NCBI RefSeq assembly: GCF_001552135.1
Contig: NZ_BCQP01000068.1
Coordinates: 1-64,000, forward strand
Direction of reading: 5' to 3'
DNA: 64,000 nucleotides
Source: Actinomadura chibensis NBRC 106107
GTDB taxonomy: Bacteria > Actinomycetota > Actinomycetes > Streptosporangiales > Streptosporangiaceae
Position numbers and translations under genes: made by a program. The first letter of the stretch is position 1, and each line of letters opens with the position of its first letter. The notes under the pieces were generated by a model. It made no database searches. It was not told where the DNA came from and was given only the letters and a program-made list of their open reading frames with translations. Of this stretch, positions 36,518 to 45,787 are shown one piece after another.

Positions 36518-37357
36518 TCAGGAGCAGCCCTCGAACTGGGGGACGCTCGTGTTCAGCTTGAGGCCCGACCTGCCGAACCACTTGTTCAGCAGGCGCTGCG
36601 CGGTGCCGTCCTGGTACATGGCGGTGATCGCGCGGTTGACGACCTCGCAGCCCTTCAGATCGCCCTTCTTGAGGCCGACGCCGTACTTCTCGTCGGTGAA
36701 CGGCGCGTTGATCATCCGTCCGGAGCGGCCCGCCGCGAACCCGGCGAGGATCAGGTCGTCGGTCGAGACGGCGTCCAGGCGGCCGGCGGCGAGGGCGTCC
36801 ATGCAGGCCCCGTAGGTGTTCACGGTGACGGGCCGCGCGGCGACCTTGCGCTCCTCGATGACGCGGCGCCAGGAGTTGGAGCCGGTCACCTCGCAGATCC
36901 GCTTGTCCTTCAGGTCGCGGACGTCCTTGATCGAGGCGGCGTCGGCGCGGACGAACGTGTCCTGGTGCGCGACGTAGTACGGGCCCGCGAAGGTGACGTT
37001 CATCTTGCGCTTGGCGGTGATCGAGTACGTCGCGACGACCATGTCGACGGTCCCGTCCGCGAGGGCCTTCTCGCGGACGGAGGAGTTCGTCGTCCTGAAC
37101 GTGAGCCGGCTCGCCGGGACGCCGAGCCGCGCCGCGATGTAGGTGGCGACGTCGACGTCGAAGCCCTCGTACGTCCCGTCCTGGCGCTTCACGCCGAGCG
37201 CGGGCTGGTCGGCCTTGACGCCGATGACCAGGGAGCCCTTGTCGGCGACGCTCTCCTCCTCGGTGCCGCCGAGGCCGCAGGCCGCCGGCGCGGAGAGGGC
37301 CGCGGCGGTCGCCAGCGCCGCGGCGGCCCCGCGGAACGCTCGTCGGTCGGCACGCAT
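36518..37357 (-). CDS. glnH: GlnH-type solute-binding lipoprotein
   Basis: Extracytoplasmic lipoprotein of 279 residues. Signal peptide with lipobox PAAC (Cys27), then a type 2 periplasmic-binding fold: SLVIGVKADQPALGVKRQDG and GTVDMVVATYSITAKRK are typical of the amino-acid-binding family. In Mycobacterium the homologue GlnH binds aspartate/glutamate and signals through GlnX to PknG. Here it is the last gene of a seven-gene operon including PknG and GlnX, 14 bp after the glnX gene. No ABC permease or ATPase gene is adjacent, which supports sensing rather than transport. Confidence 0.88.
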   Translation of the reverse strand: MRADRRAFRGAAAALATAAALSAPAACGLGGTEEESVADKGSLVIGVKADQPALGVKRQDGTYEGFDVDVATYIAARLGVPASRLTFRTTNSSVREKALADGTVDMVVATYSITAKRKMNVTFAGPYYVAHQDTFVRADAASIKDVRDLKDKRICEVTGSNSWRRVIEERKVAARPVTVNTYGACMDALAAGRLDAVSTDDLILAGFAAGRSGRMINAPFTDEKYGVGLKKGDLKGCEVVNRAITAMYQDGTAQRLLNKWFGRSGLKLNTSVPQFEGCS

Positions 37358-37371
37358 GTCTTCGTCTCCCC

Positions 37372-38925
37372 TCAGCGGAACTCGGCCAGCCGGCGCCGGA
37401 CGCCGAGGAAGATCAGCAGGGCGAGCGCCGCCCCGCTCGCGGCGGGGACGGCGGTCCAGCCGCGCAGCCCGCCGTCGGCGTCCTCGATCGCCGTGTCGAA
37501 GGCGTCCTGGTGGACGGCGGTCAGCGAGCTGAGCGCCGCGTCGTAGGCGGCGAAGTCGCGGATCGCGCCGGACGTGCGGCCCATCCGCCAGTCGACCGCC
37601 CCGGTCCGGTTCCCGGCCGAGGCGAGCCGCCGCATCTGCGCGTCGTTGCGCTGGACGTTCCGGTAGGCGTCCAGCGTCTTCTGCAGCGCGTCGGCCTCCC
37701 GCCCGTGCCCGACCGCGCGGGCCTCGTCGCCGAAGAACCCGAGGAACGGGACGCTTTCCTGCCCCGCCTTGTACGAGCCGAGCCGCTGGTCGAGCCCGGA
37801 GTAGTAGTTCTCCAGGTTCACGGGCCGGTCGCCGAGGTCGGGGTAGATCACCGACAGCGACTTGTCGAGGTAGGTCTGCTCGTAGGTGTCGGCGCGCCCG
37901 GGGTCGAGGAGGTAGCGGCTCTCGTCGGCGAACGCGCTGTGGCTGATCGCGCGGGCCCGGGAGAGCTGGAGGATGGAGTCGAATCCGTCCTCCTTGGCCT
38001 TCCTGATGTGCCCGGCCTGCGCGGTCAGCAGCCCCGCGCCGACGGCGGTGAGGGCGAGCGCGCCGAGCGTCGCGAGGACGAGCGCCGGGTTGAGGACGCG
38101 GCGGAACGTCCGCGCGAGGTAGAGCTGCGTCGCGACGAGCAGCAGCAGGACGATCAGCCCCGTCACGGCCACCCAGGTGCGGCCGGACAGCACCGCCGAG
38201 CGCTTCGTCTCGTACGCCTGCCGGACGTGGGCGCCGCTGTCCAGCGTGATGTTGTACGCCTTCGGCAGGAGCTGGAGCTTCATCAGGTCGGTCGCGTCGC
38301 GGTAGGCGTCCACGACGTCCGGCGGCGCCTCGCCCGGCGGGTGCCCGGACTGGTCGTTCTGCTTCATCGCCGCGCCGACGAGCCGCTCGTAGCGGCCGAG
38401 GCCGTCCAGCACCTCCTGGACGGTGCGGCGCAGCGCCGGGTCGCGCCCGGCGAGCTGCGCGGCCTGCACCGCCGCCGCGTCGGCCTCCGCGCGGCGCCGC
38501 TCGTACACCCGCAGCGACTCGGCGTAGCCGATGCCCAGGTTGTGGTCGCGCCCGATCAGCAGGATGTTGGCGACCTGCGCGTCCATGTCGCTGAGCGCGA
38601 AGTACAGCGTGCCGGTCGCGACGACCTGCGGGCCCGCGTCGTGCCCGATCGTCTGGACGGAGTCGCGCGCGTTCCCGATCGCCACCGTCAGCACGGCGAG
38701 CAGCGCGACGATCGCGGCGAGGCACAGCGTGACGTGGGTGCCGATCCGGCCGGGGATCGTCCGCAGCCAGCGGCCGCGGACGAACGTCGTCAGGCGGCCG
38801 GCGCGGCGCGGGGCGCGCTCGGCGGGCGGCCGGGACGGGGGCTCGGGTGCGGGCGGCGGCGCCGGGGGACGGGACGCGGGCGGGCCCGGTCTGACCGGCG
38901 AGCCCTGCGAGGGAGTCAGCGTCAT
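37372..38925 (-). CDS. glnX: GlnX-type membrane sensor protein
   Basis: Membrane protein of 517 residues with four predicted transmembrane helices: about 64-84 (HVTLCLAAIVALLAVLTVAI), a second near 240, a third near 272 and a fourth at the C terminus (WTAVPAASGAALALLIFLGV). Two extracytoplasmic domains lie between helices 1-2 and 3-4, both with helical, sensor-like sequence. A 60-residue Pro/Arg-rich cytoplasmic N terminus precedes helix 1. This matches GlnX, which links GlnH to PknG. Its ATG overlaps the FHA gene stop by 4 bp (ATGA). Confidence 0.85.
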   Translation of the reverse strand: MTLTPSQGSPVRPGPPASRPPAPPPAPEPPSRPPAERAPRRAGRLTTFVRGRWLRTIPGRIGTHVTLCLAAIVALLAVLTVAIGNARDSVQTIGHDAGPQVVATGTLYFALSDMDAQVANILLIGRDHNLGIGYAESLRVYERRRAEADAAAVQAAQLAGRDPALRRTVQEVLDGLGRYERLVGAAMKQNDQSGHPPGEAPPDVVDAYRDATDLMKLQLLPKAYNITLDSGAHVRQAYETKRSAVLSGRTWVAVTGLIVLLLLVATQLYLARTFRRVLNPALVLATLGALALTAVGAGLLTAQAGHIRKAKEDGFDSILQLSRARAISHSAFADESRYLLDPGRADTYEQTYLDKSLSVIYPDLGDRPVNLENYYSGLDQRLGSYKAGQESVPFLGFFGDEARAVGHGREADALQKTLDAYRNVQRNDAQMRRLASAGNRTGAVDWRMGRTSGAIRDFAAYDAALSSLTAVHQDAFDTAIEDADGGLRGWTAVPAASGAALALLIFLGVRRRLAEFR

Positions 38926-39656
38926 GGCGGGCCTTCCTGCAAGAACAGCGTGATGGTCGTCCAGGCCCCCACGTGGATGCGGTCGCCGTCGGCCACCGGG
39001 ACCGGCACGTTCACGCCGATCGGGTCCGCCGCGTCGTTGAGCGTCGTGCCGTTCCTCGAACCGGGGTCGACCAGGCGCCAGGTCCCGTCCGGCTGGGCGA
39101 GCAGGACGGCGTGCAGGTGCGAGACGCCGGGGTCCTCCGGGGGCGCGCTCAGGTCGATCTCCGGGAGGAGCGCGCGGGACGTGCTGCGCCGCCCGATCCG
39201 GACCTGGTCGCCGATCAGCGGGACGCGCCGCTCCGGGCAGTACGGCGGGAACGCCAGCCCCGCCGCGTCCGGGCCCATCTGCGCGACGACCGTGTCGAAG
39301 TAGGCGCGGTCGGCGGTGATCAGCGCGGACGGGCCGGGCGGCGCCGGGCGGGGCGGGCCTTGCGGGCGGCGCGCCTCCGCCGCCGCCGCCGGGCGCGGCC
39401 GGACGGCCTGCGCCGCCGCCAGCTGGACGGTGTGCAGGGCGCCCTTCTCGAAGTCGTAGCCGTCGGCCTCGCAGAAGCGCCCCGAGCGGGGGGCGCCGCA
39501 GTGCGGGCAGGTCGGCGCGGGCGCCGTCGCCGGGGCGGGCGCGGGCGCGGGCTCGGGGTCGGCGAAACGGGCGCGTGGCGCCCCGTCCATGAGGTCGCCG
39601 CACACGTCGCAGTAGTCGGCGGCGTCGGACGCGTGCCCGCTCGGGCAGACCGGCAT
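38922..39656 (-). CDS. zinc-ribbon and FHA-domain protein
   Basis: Phosphothreonine-binding adaptor of 244 residues. N-terminal zinc ribbons (CPSGHASDAADYCDVCGD and CPHCGAPRSGRFCEADG) precede a low-complexity linker and a C-terminal FHA domain (about 150-240) with the binding residues in VRIGRRS, VSHLHA and DPGSRNGTTLN. FHA domains bind phosphothreonine, so it is the likely substrate or reader of PknG in this operon, as GarA is in mycobacteria; GarA's N-terminal threonine motif is not evident. It overlaps glnX and lies 5 bp after the VWA gene. Confidence 0.9.
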   Translation of the reverse strand: MPVCPSGHASDAADYCDVCGDLMDGAPRARFADPEPAPAPAPATAPAPTCPHCGAPRSGRFCEADGYDFEKGALHTVQLAAAQAVRPRPAAAAEARRPQGPPRPAPPGPSALITADRAYFDTVVAQMGPDAAGLAFPPYCPERRVPLIGDQVRIGRRSTSRALLPEIDLSAPPEDPGVSHLHAVLLAQPDGTWRLVDPGSRNGTTLNDAADPIGVNVPVPVADGDRIHVGAWTTITLFLQEGPP

Positions 39657-39661
39657 GGTCC

Positions 39662-40975
39662 TCAGCCTCCTCCCCCGGCGTCGTCCTGGCGAGTCCGGAC
39701 GGTGCGGACGGACCGGGTGTCGAGCGACATCTCGTCCGCCTTCGCCACCTCGCGTTTCAGCCGCACCGTGCCGCGCGCCGGGTCGATCACGTCCACGACC
39801 TTGTCGAGCAGGTCGGAGATCTGCTCGTTGCCGACCTCGCGGGCCAGCACGACGGCGCGGCCGAGGCGGGCGGTCGCGGTGTCCTCGTCGCCCTCGCGGC
39901 GCGCCTCAAGGCCCTGCTGGATCGCGTCGGCCAGCTCGGACTGCCCGGTATGGTGCGCGACGCGGCCGTTGATGCGAGTGGACATGGCCTCGTCGTCCGT
40001 CCACTCGGCGAGGACGTTCCCGGACGCCAGCACCGCGTCGCCCGCGAGCAGCTTCACCCACGCGGCGCGCATCTGCCGTCCGATGTCGCCGGGCTCCACC
40101 TCGACGCACAGGTGGTACTCGCGGGCCTCGTCGCCCCACGCGCCGAGGGGGTAGTCGCCGGTCTGCGTCCCGGACTCGACCCGGCGGCCGGTCAGGTCCT
40201 CCACGGCCGGGACCATCTGCTTGACGAACCGGAGCCGCGCCTGCCGGGGCGTCCACACGCGCAGCGCGACGCCCGCGACCTCCTTGCCCATCGCGGCCCT
40301 GGTCATGGCGAGGAAGTCGGCCTCCAGGTCGGCCGGGTCCGGGACGTCGAGGAACCCTCCGAGCAGTGCCGAGGAGATCTTGCGCAGCTCGGCGACGTCC
40401 CAGTCGGTGCCGACGCCGCGCGCGTCGCAGAGGAAGCGGCCCGCGCAGACGCGGAGCGCGGCGTCCAGCTCGGCGGCGGTCTCGTGCTGGTTCTTGCCGT
40501 CGGTCAGCAGGATCGCGTGCTTGACGGCGTCGTCGTCGTTCCCTGAGAACAGCCGCTCGGCGAGGCGCAGCCAGGAGCCGATCGCCGTGCCGCCCGCGGC
40601 CTCCAGGCGGCCGACCGCGTTCACGGCGCCGCGCCGGGACGTCTCGCTCGCCTCGACGAGCCGCTCCGCCTGCGGGTAGACCATGCGCGGCTGGTTCGCG
40701 CCCGCGACCACGGCGAAGCGCACGCCGTCGCGCAGCACGTTCACGGCCGCGCGGGCCGCCCGCTTCGCCGCCGCCATCTTGCCCCGGTAGGACATCGAGC
40801 CGGACGTGTCGATGATGATGATCTCGGCGGCCGGGGCGCGGCCCGGTCCCGCCGAGCCCGCGCCGCCGCCGGACGAGCGGGCCTCCACGGTCACGATGGC
40901 GTGCATCTCCCGCCCGCCCGCCGGAAGGTAGGGGTTCTGGTCCACGCGGACCGTGAACTCGGGGACTTGGCTCAT
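39662..40975 (-). CDS. VWA-domain protein of the PknG operon
   Basis: Soluble 437-residue protein with a von Willebrand A domain (about 40-230). The metal-adhesion MIDAS motif DTSGSMS, a conserved TDGKN loop and ILLTDG are visible. N-terminal beta sequence (about 1-40) and a C-terminal mixed domain flank it. VWA domains bind partners through metal; in TerY-P systems a VWA protein, PP2C phosphatase and kinase are encoded together, as here. Its ATG overlaps the PP2C stop (ATGA). Function in signalling is inferred. Confidence 0.88.
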   Translation of the reverse strand: MSQVPEFTVRVDQNPYLPAGGREMHAIVTVEARSSGGGAGSAGPGRAPAAEIIIIDTSGSMSYRGKMAAAKRAARAAVNVLRDGVRFAVVAGANQPRMVYPQAERLVEASETSRRGAVNAVGRLEAAGGTAIGSWLRLAERLFSGNDDDAVKHAILLTDGKNQHETAAELDAALRVCAGRFLCDARGVGTDWDVAELRKISSALLGGFLDVPDPADLEADFLAMTRAAMGKEVAGVALRVWTPRQARLRFVKQMVPAVEDLTGRRVESGTQTGDYPLGAWGDEAREYHLCVEVEPGDIGRQMRAAWVKLLAGDAVLASGNVLAEWTDDEAMSTRINGRVAHHTGQSELADAIQQGLEARREGDEDTATARLGRAVVLAREVGNEQISDLLDKVVDVIDPARGTVRLKREVAKADEMSLDTRSVRTVRTRQDDAGGGG

Positions 40976-42114
40976 CTGCCCGGCTCCCTGCTCGTCGGAT
41001 AGGGGATCACCGCGACCGTGACGTTGTCGTGCCCGCCCGCGTCGAGCGCCGCCCGCAGCAGCCGCCGCGCCGCCCCCGCCGGGCCCGCGGGGTCGGCCGC
41101 GCCCGCGGCGAAGGCGACGGCCGCGAGCGCGGACGGTTCCGGCAGATGGTTCCACAGGCCGTCGCTGCACAGCATCACCAGCCCGGGGACGGCCGGGCGG
41201 AACGCCGTCACCCGCGCCTCGACCGCGCCCGCGTCGGCGCCGAGCCACGCCGTGAGGACGTGCGCCCGCCGGTCCGCCCACGCCGCCGCCTCGCTCAGCT
41301 CGCCGCGCTCGACCATCCGCGCGGCCCAGGAGTCGTCCCGCGTCAGGAGGGACGAGCCGCCGGGGGCCAGCCAGTAGGCGCGGCTGTCGCCGACCCAGCC
41401 GACCGTGACGCCCGTCCGGTCGACGACGGCGGAGACGAACGTGCAGGCGGGGGCGTCGTCCGGGTTCCGGCCGGTGGCGAGGCTCGTGACGACCTCGGCG
41501 GCCCGCTCGGCGGCGGCGCGGGTGGCGGCGCGCGGGTCCATGCCGACTCCGACGCGTCCGGACAGGACGGCCGCCGCCGCGTCCGCCGCGCGCCTGGACG
41601 CCTCGTCCGAGCCGGGCGCCGTCGCGACCCCGTCGCACACCACGGCGCACGCCCCGGCGGGCAGCGCCGCCAGGGAGACGGCGTCCTCGTTGCGGCGCCG
41701 CCTCAACCCGCGGTCGCTGACGGCGGCGGCGAGGGGACCGAGGTCGGTCTCCACGTGCCCGCGCGCGCTGTCGGCCGACGACGCCCGCCTGAGCCCGCAC
41801 TCCTCGCAGTACCCGTCCGCGCCGATGACGCCGCCCCCGCAGTCCTCGCACTCGGAGATGACCGGCAGATCGGCGCGAGTGGCCCTCGCCCCGGCCGGGG
41901 CGGGCCGCTCCGCACGCGTCACCGGCGCCGCGTCCCCCGGCGGCTGGACGGGCCGCGCCGCGGGGGGCGCCGGTGGCATTCCCCCCGGCCCGGACGGGTG
42001 GACGGGCGGCGCCGGGGCGGGGCGGCCGCACTGCTCGCAGAAGCGCTCGCCGCGGCGGACGGGCTGGCCGCAGCCATGGCAGGGCCCGGCGTGGGTGTGC
42101 TGGTCCGCGTCCAT
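40972..42114 (-). CDS. PP2C-type protein phosphatase with zinc ribbons
   Basis: Ser/Thr phosphatase of 380 residues. Two zinc ribbons at the N terminus (CHGCGQPVRRGERFCEQCG and CEDCGGGVIGADGYCEECG) are followed by a Pro-rich linker and a PP2C domain (about 125-375). Metal-binding acids appear in NEDAVS, VVCDGV, WVGDSRAYW, CSDGLWNHL and GGHDNVTVAV. It would remove phosphates placed by the adjacent PknG. No transmembrane helix is present. It begins 2 bp after pknG and overlaps the VWA gene. Confidence 0.92.
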   Translation of the reverse strand: MDADQHTHAGPCHGCGQPVRRGERFCEQCGRPAPAPPVHPSGPGGMPPAPPAARPVQPPGDAAPVTRAERPAPAGARATRADLPVISECEDCGGGVIGADGYCEECGLRRASSADSARGHVETDLGPLAAAVSDRGLRRRRNEDAVSLAALPAGACAVVCDGVATAPGSDEASRRAADAAAAVLSGRVGVGMDPRAATRAAAERAAEVVTSLATGRNPDDAPACTFVSAVVDRTGVTVGWVGDSRAYWLAPGGSSLLTRDDSWAARMVERGELSEAAAWADRRAHVLTAWLGADAGAVEARVTAFRPAVPGLVMLCSDGLWNHLPEPSALAAVAFAAGAADPAGPAGAARRLLRAALDAGGHDNVTVAVIPYPTSREPGR

Positions 42115-42116
42115 CG

Positions 42117-44576
42117 TCAGAACAGCGTCCTTGGGCGGACGGCGTTGGCCCGCTTGACCATCGCGTGCCGGTGGCCGGCGTCGTCGGCGAACCGCGCGAG
42201 CGTCCGGTAGGTCGCCTCCAGCCGCACGCGGAGCGGGTCCTCGCGCATCTCGGTGCCGAGGACCTGGCCGCGGAACCCGGCGGGCACGGTCCGGCCGGTC
42301 AGCACGAAGGCGAGCGCGGCCTCCAGCACCTCCGCCTCGAACGCCGCCGCCCGCTCGATGCCGAGCCGCAGGGAGGAGAGCCGCCGTCCCGCCTCGACCA
42401 GGGACGCGGCGTCCAGCTCCGTCGGCCCCCGGCCGCGCACGGCGGCGGCGACGGACGCGAGCTGCGCCGCCAGGTAGTGGCTCGAAATGCGCGGGACGGA
42501 GTCGAGCACGTGCTCGGCGGCCAGCCGGTCGCGGGCCGCGAGCCGGGCCCTGGCCAGCCCGAACGCGGCGCTGACATGGGTCGGGTCGGTGCGCCAGACC
42601 GTCTCGTAGAAGCGTTCCGCGCGGGGCAGGTCGCCGAGCGTCTCGTGGCAGAACGCGAGCGCCAGCTTCGGCGCCTGCTCGCCGGGCGCGAGGTCGTACA
42701 GGTCGTTGAAGACGGCCACCGCCTCCCGGCCGCGCCCGCCCGCGAGGGCACGGACGCCGCGGTACCAGTCGACGCGCCAGTCGTCCGGGTCCTCGGCGGC
42801 GAGCTCTTCGAGGAGCCGGTGCGCGCCGTCCAGGTCGCCCAGCTCGATCCGGACCCGGACCAGCGCGACCCGCACCTCCCGGGACGCGACCGGCGCCGCG
42901 CTCAGCGCCGCCGCGAGGTCGCCCGGGTCGCGGGCGGTGAGCCCGGCGAGGAACGCGGCGGCCGGGTCGGACCCGTAGACGAGCGGGACGGGCAGCGCCG
43001 CCGCCGCTGCCGCCGGGGCCAGCGGCACGAGGATCGGCGGGGCCGCGGCGCCGGGCCGCGCGCCGTCCGGGCCGAGGCCCTCGACGATCTCCGCGCCCGC
43101 GGTGTGCTGCTCCGGCCCGAACAGCGGGGACGGCGCGGGCCGCGGATGCCCGTCCTCGGCGGACAGCACCTCGCGCAGCACGCCCGTGAGCTGCTCGGCC
43201 ATCTCCGCCGCGCTCTGGAACCTGCGGGCCGGGTCGGGGTGCGTGGCGCGGCGCAGCAGCCGGTGGTAGGACTCGTGCCGCTGGAACAGCGGCACCTCCT
43301 CGCGGGGCGGCAGGCTGCGCAGGTGGCGTCCGGTGTAGCCGCGGAACGGGAAGCTGAGCACGGCGAGCGTCCGGCCGACCGTGTACAGGTCGGACGTGAC
43401 CGACGGGCCCTGCGAGCTGATCTCGGGGGCCTGGTAGCCGGGCGTGCCGAAGATCGGGCTGTCCACGTCGAACGCGCGCCGGACCCCGCCGAGGTCGATC
43501 AGCTTGAGCTGCTCCTCCGACTGGATCGCGTTGTCCGGCTTGAAGTCGCAGTACAGCAGGCCGACGCCGTGCAGGTAACCGAGCGCGCTCAGCACTTCGA
43601 GGCCGTAGGCGATCACCTGGCCGAGCGGCAGCGACGCCGAGTCGCCGTGCTCGCGGCGGACGCTCAGCAGGATGTCCTTCAGGGACCGTCCGCCGACGTA
43701 CTCCATCACGATGTAGCCGGAGCCGCCGTGCTGGACGAAGTTGTAGATCTTGACGATGTTGGGGTGCTCGACCTCCGCCAGGAACGCCCGCTCGGCGGTG
43801 GACGCGGCCATCGCGTCGGCGTCCCCGAGGTCGAGCAGGCCCTTGAGCACGACCCAGCGGTCGCTGACGTTGTGGTCGCGGGCGAGGTACACCCAGCCGA
43901 GCCCGCCGTGCGCGAGGCAGCCGAGCACCTCGTACTGGCCGCCGATCAGCTCGCCGGGGTGGAGCTTCGGCGTGAACGAGAACGGGTGCCCGCAGTTCGC
44001 GCAGAACCCCTCGGTGCGGCCGGGGCGGCCGTCCCGGCTGCGGCCGACCTTCTCGTCGCAGCGGCTGCAGAAGCGCCGGTTCTCCGGCACCTCCGGCTTC
44101 GCCATGACCGCCGACGCCGGGTCGCGGGCCGGGACCGGCGGGACGTCGACCAGCCCGGCGCCGAGCATCCCGCGCCGCCCGGACCCGCTGGAGCCGCCCG
44201 AGCCCCGGGTGCCGCCGCGCGAGGCCGTCCGCCCGGAGCCGAGGCTCCGCGACCCGCCGGTCGCCGCCGACCCGGCCGAGACGCCGCTCGGACCGCTCGG
44301 GCCGCTCGGGCCGCTGGAGCCGTCCGGGCCGGGCGGCTGCGGGGCGGACGGCTGCCTGGTCGTCGGCGGCGCCACCGGAGTCCGCGTCGTGACCGGAGCG
44401 GGCGTCACCGGCAGGATGGGCTGCGAAGGCCGCGACGGCCCGGCGGACTGGGCTGACGCGGCAGACGAGGCCGATGGGGTTGACGGGGCGGACGGGGCCG
44501 GGGCCATGCCGCAGGTGTCGCAGAAGCCGTCCGGCTCCACCTCGCCGGTGCAGCCGGGCTGGGCGCATCGGTTCAT
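42117..44576 (-). CDS. pknG: PknG-type serine/threonine protein kinase
   Basis: Soluble kinase of 819 residues. The N-terminal zinc ribbon (residues 4-22) and Pro/Ser/Gly-rich linker lead to a rubredoxin-like CxxC...CxxC unit (170-195). The kinase domain starts near 214: glycine loop GGLGWVYLA, catalytic Lys245, YCDFKPDN with catalytic Asp344 in place of HRD, and DLG at 361-363. A TPR-rich C-terminal half follows to 819. This order of rubredoxin, kinase and TPR is diagnostic for PknG, a soluble metabolic regulator. Its start overlaps the upstream coiled-coil gene by 4 bp. Confidence 0.95.
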   Translation of the reverse strand: MNRCAQPGCTGEVEPDGFCDTCGMAPAPSAPSTPSASSAASAQSAGPSRPSQPILPVTPAPVTTRTPVAPPTTRQPSAPQPPGPDGSSGPSGPSGPSGVSAGSAATGGSRSLGSGRTASRGGTRGSGGSSGSGRRGMLGAGLVDVPPVPARDPASAVMAKPEVPENRRFCSRCDEKVGRSRDGRPGRTEGFCANCGHPFSFTPKLHPGELIGGQYEVLGCLAHGGLGWVYLARDHNVSDRWVVLKGLLDLGDADAMAASTAERAFLAEVEHPNIVKIYNFVQHGGSGYIVMEYVGGRSLKDILLSVRREHGDSASLPLGQVIAYGLEVLSALGYLHGVGLLYCDFKPDNAIQSEEQLKLIDLGGVRRAFDVDSPIFGTPGYQAPEISSQGPSVTSDLYTVGRTLAVLSFPFRGYTGRHLRSLPPREEVPLFQRHESYHRLLRRATHPDPARRFQSAAEMAEQLTGVLREVLSAEDGHPRPAPSPLFGPEQHTAGAEIVEGLGPDGARPGAAAPPILVPLAPAAAAAALPVPLVYGSDPAAAFLAGLTARDPGDLAAALSAAPVASREVRVALVRVRIELGDLDGAHRLLEELAAEDPDDWRVDWYRGVRALAGGRGREAVAVFNDLYDLAPGEQAPKLALAFCHETLGDLPRAERFYETVWRTDPTHVSAAFGLARARLAARDRLAAEHVLDSVPRISSHYLAAQLASVAAAVRGRGPTELDAASLVEAGRRLSSLRLGIERAAAFEAEVLEAALAFVLTGRTVPAGFRGQVLGTEMREDPLRVRLEATYRTLARFADDAGHRHAMVKRANAVRPRTLF

Positions 44577-45787
44577 CGCCGGGACCCCGTCTCGCTCTCG
44601 CACGCGCGCAGCGCCCGCTGGAACTCGGCGAGCACCGCCGTCGCCCGCCGCAGGTCGCAGGGCGCCGTCCACAGCACGTCCCGGGCCTCCCCGTACAGCT
44701 CGGTGAGGTGCTCGTCCTCGACGACGCCGAGCCGGGCGGCCTTGGCCCGGTACGCCTCCAGCCGGCCGCGCAGCTCGCCGCGCCGGTCCAGCAGGCCGGC
44801 GCTCAGCCGCAGGTCGCCGCGCGCCCGCTCCAGCGCGTCGGCGGCCGCCCGCTCCAGCTCGGCGAACCGCCCGGCCATCTCGACCCAGCGGCCCGCCTCG
44901 CGCAGCCGCTCCAGCGCGGCGAGCCGGTCGCGGAGCCCGCCGCCGAGCCCGCACGACGGCGCGGGCAGGTTCGGCGACTCGATCTTGCTGAGCGCGGTGC
45001 GGTGCGCCTCGTGGGCGCGCCGCTCGGTCGCCTCGATCTCCTCGACGGACGCGGTGACCCGCGCGATGAGCTCGTCGTAGTCGTCGCGCATGCGGGCGAC
45101 CCCGGCCAGCTCGTCGCCGAGTGAGGTGAGGATCGTGCGGACGCGGTCGAGCCGGGTCGTGTCCGGGGCCCCGTTCCGGACGAGCGACAGCGGGTCGGTG
45201 CGGATGAGGCGGCCGAGCGCGGTCAGCTCGCGGCCGACCCGGTCGAGCTCGGGGTGGCGGGTGCCGTCCAGGGAGTGCGCGAGGCGGGCGGTGCGGCGCC
45301 AGCTCTCCTCGGCCTCCTCCAGCGGGACGAGCAGGGCCGTCCAGGCGGCGTCGGCGGCGGCGATCTCGCCCGCGACGAACGTGTACGCCTCCGACATCAG
45401 CGCGACCGCCTCCTCCAGCGTGACCCGCCGCTCGTGCGGGCCGAGGAGGGTGCGGTCCTGGAGGGGGATCTCGCCGTCGGGCAGCTCCACCGACAGCCCG
45501 GACAGCATCCCGGACAGCTCCACCAGCGTCGCCGCGTCCGGCCGCGGGTTCCGGTCGCGCAGGTCCTGTGCCGCCTCCAGGACGCGCTGGTACGCGTCGA
45601 ACAGCGCCCACAGGGACGTCATCCGCGTCTTCGCGTCCTCCCAGCGCCGCCACGTCTCGCCGGTGAGCCGGGCGCCCTCCAGCAGGCGGCTGCCCTCGTG
45701 GCCGTCGAGGTCGAGGAGGGAGGCGGAGATCCGGTCGCGTTCCGCGCGGAGCGTCCGCAGGGCATGGTCGACGCCCTCCCGGCTCAT
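44573..45787 (-). CDS. coiled-coil protein heading the PknG operon
   Basis: Unrecognised cytoplasmic protein of about 404 residues, almost entirely predicted helix with heptad-like stretches around 175-230 and 255-350. It has no signal peptide, transmembrane helix or enzymatic motif. ATG 45787 is preferred; the upstream frame to 45922 is unconserved-looking. It is the first gene of the seven-gene PknG operon, overlapping pknG by 4 bp, so it is likely a scaffold or substrate of the kinase. That role is inferred only from its position. Confidence 0.7.
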   Translation of the reverse strand: MSREGVDHALRTLRAERDRISASLLDLDGHEGSRLLEGARLTGETWRRWEDAKTRMTSLWALFDAYQRVLEAAQDLRDRNPRPDAATLVELSGMLSGLSVELPDGEIPLQDRTLLGPHERRVTLEEAVALMSEAYTFVAGEIAAADAAWTALLVPLEEAEESWRRTARLAHSLDGTRHPELDRVGRELTALGRLIRTDPLSLVRNGAPDTTRLDRVRTILTSLGDELAGVARMRDDYDELIARVTASVEEIEATERRAHEAHRTALSKIESPNLPAPSCGLGGGLRDRLAALERLREAGRWVEMAGRFAELERAAADALERARGDLRLSAGLLDRRGELRGRLEAYRAKAARLGVVEDEHLTELYGEARDVLWTAPCDLRRATAVLAEFQRALRACESETGSRR

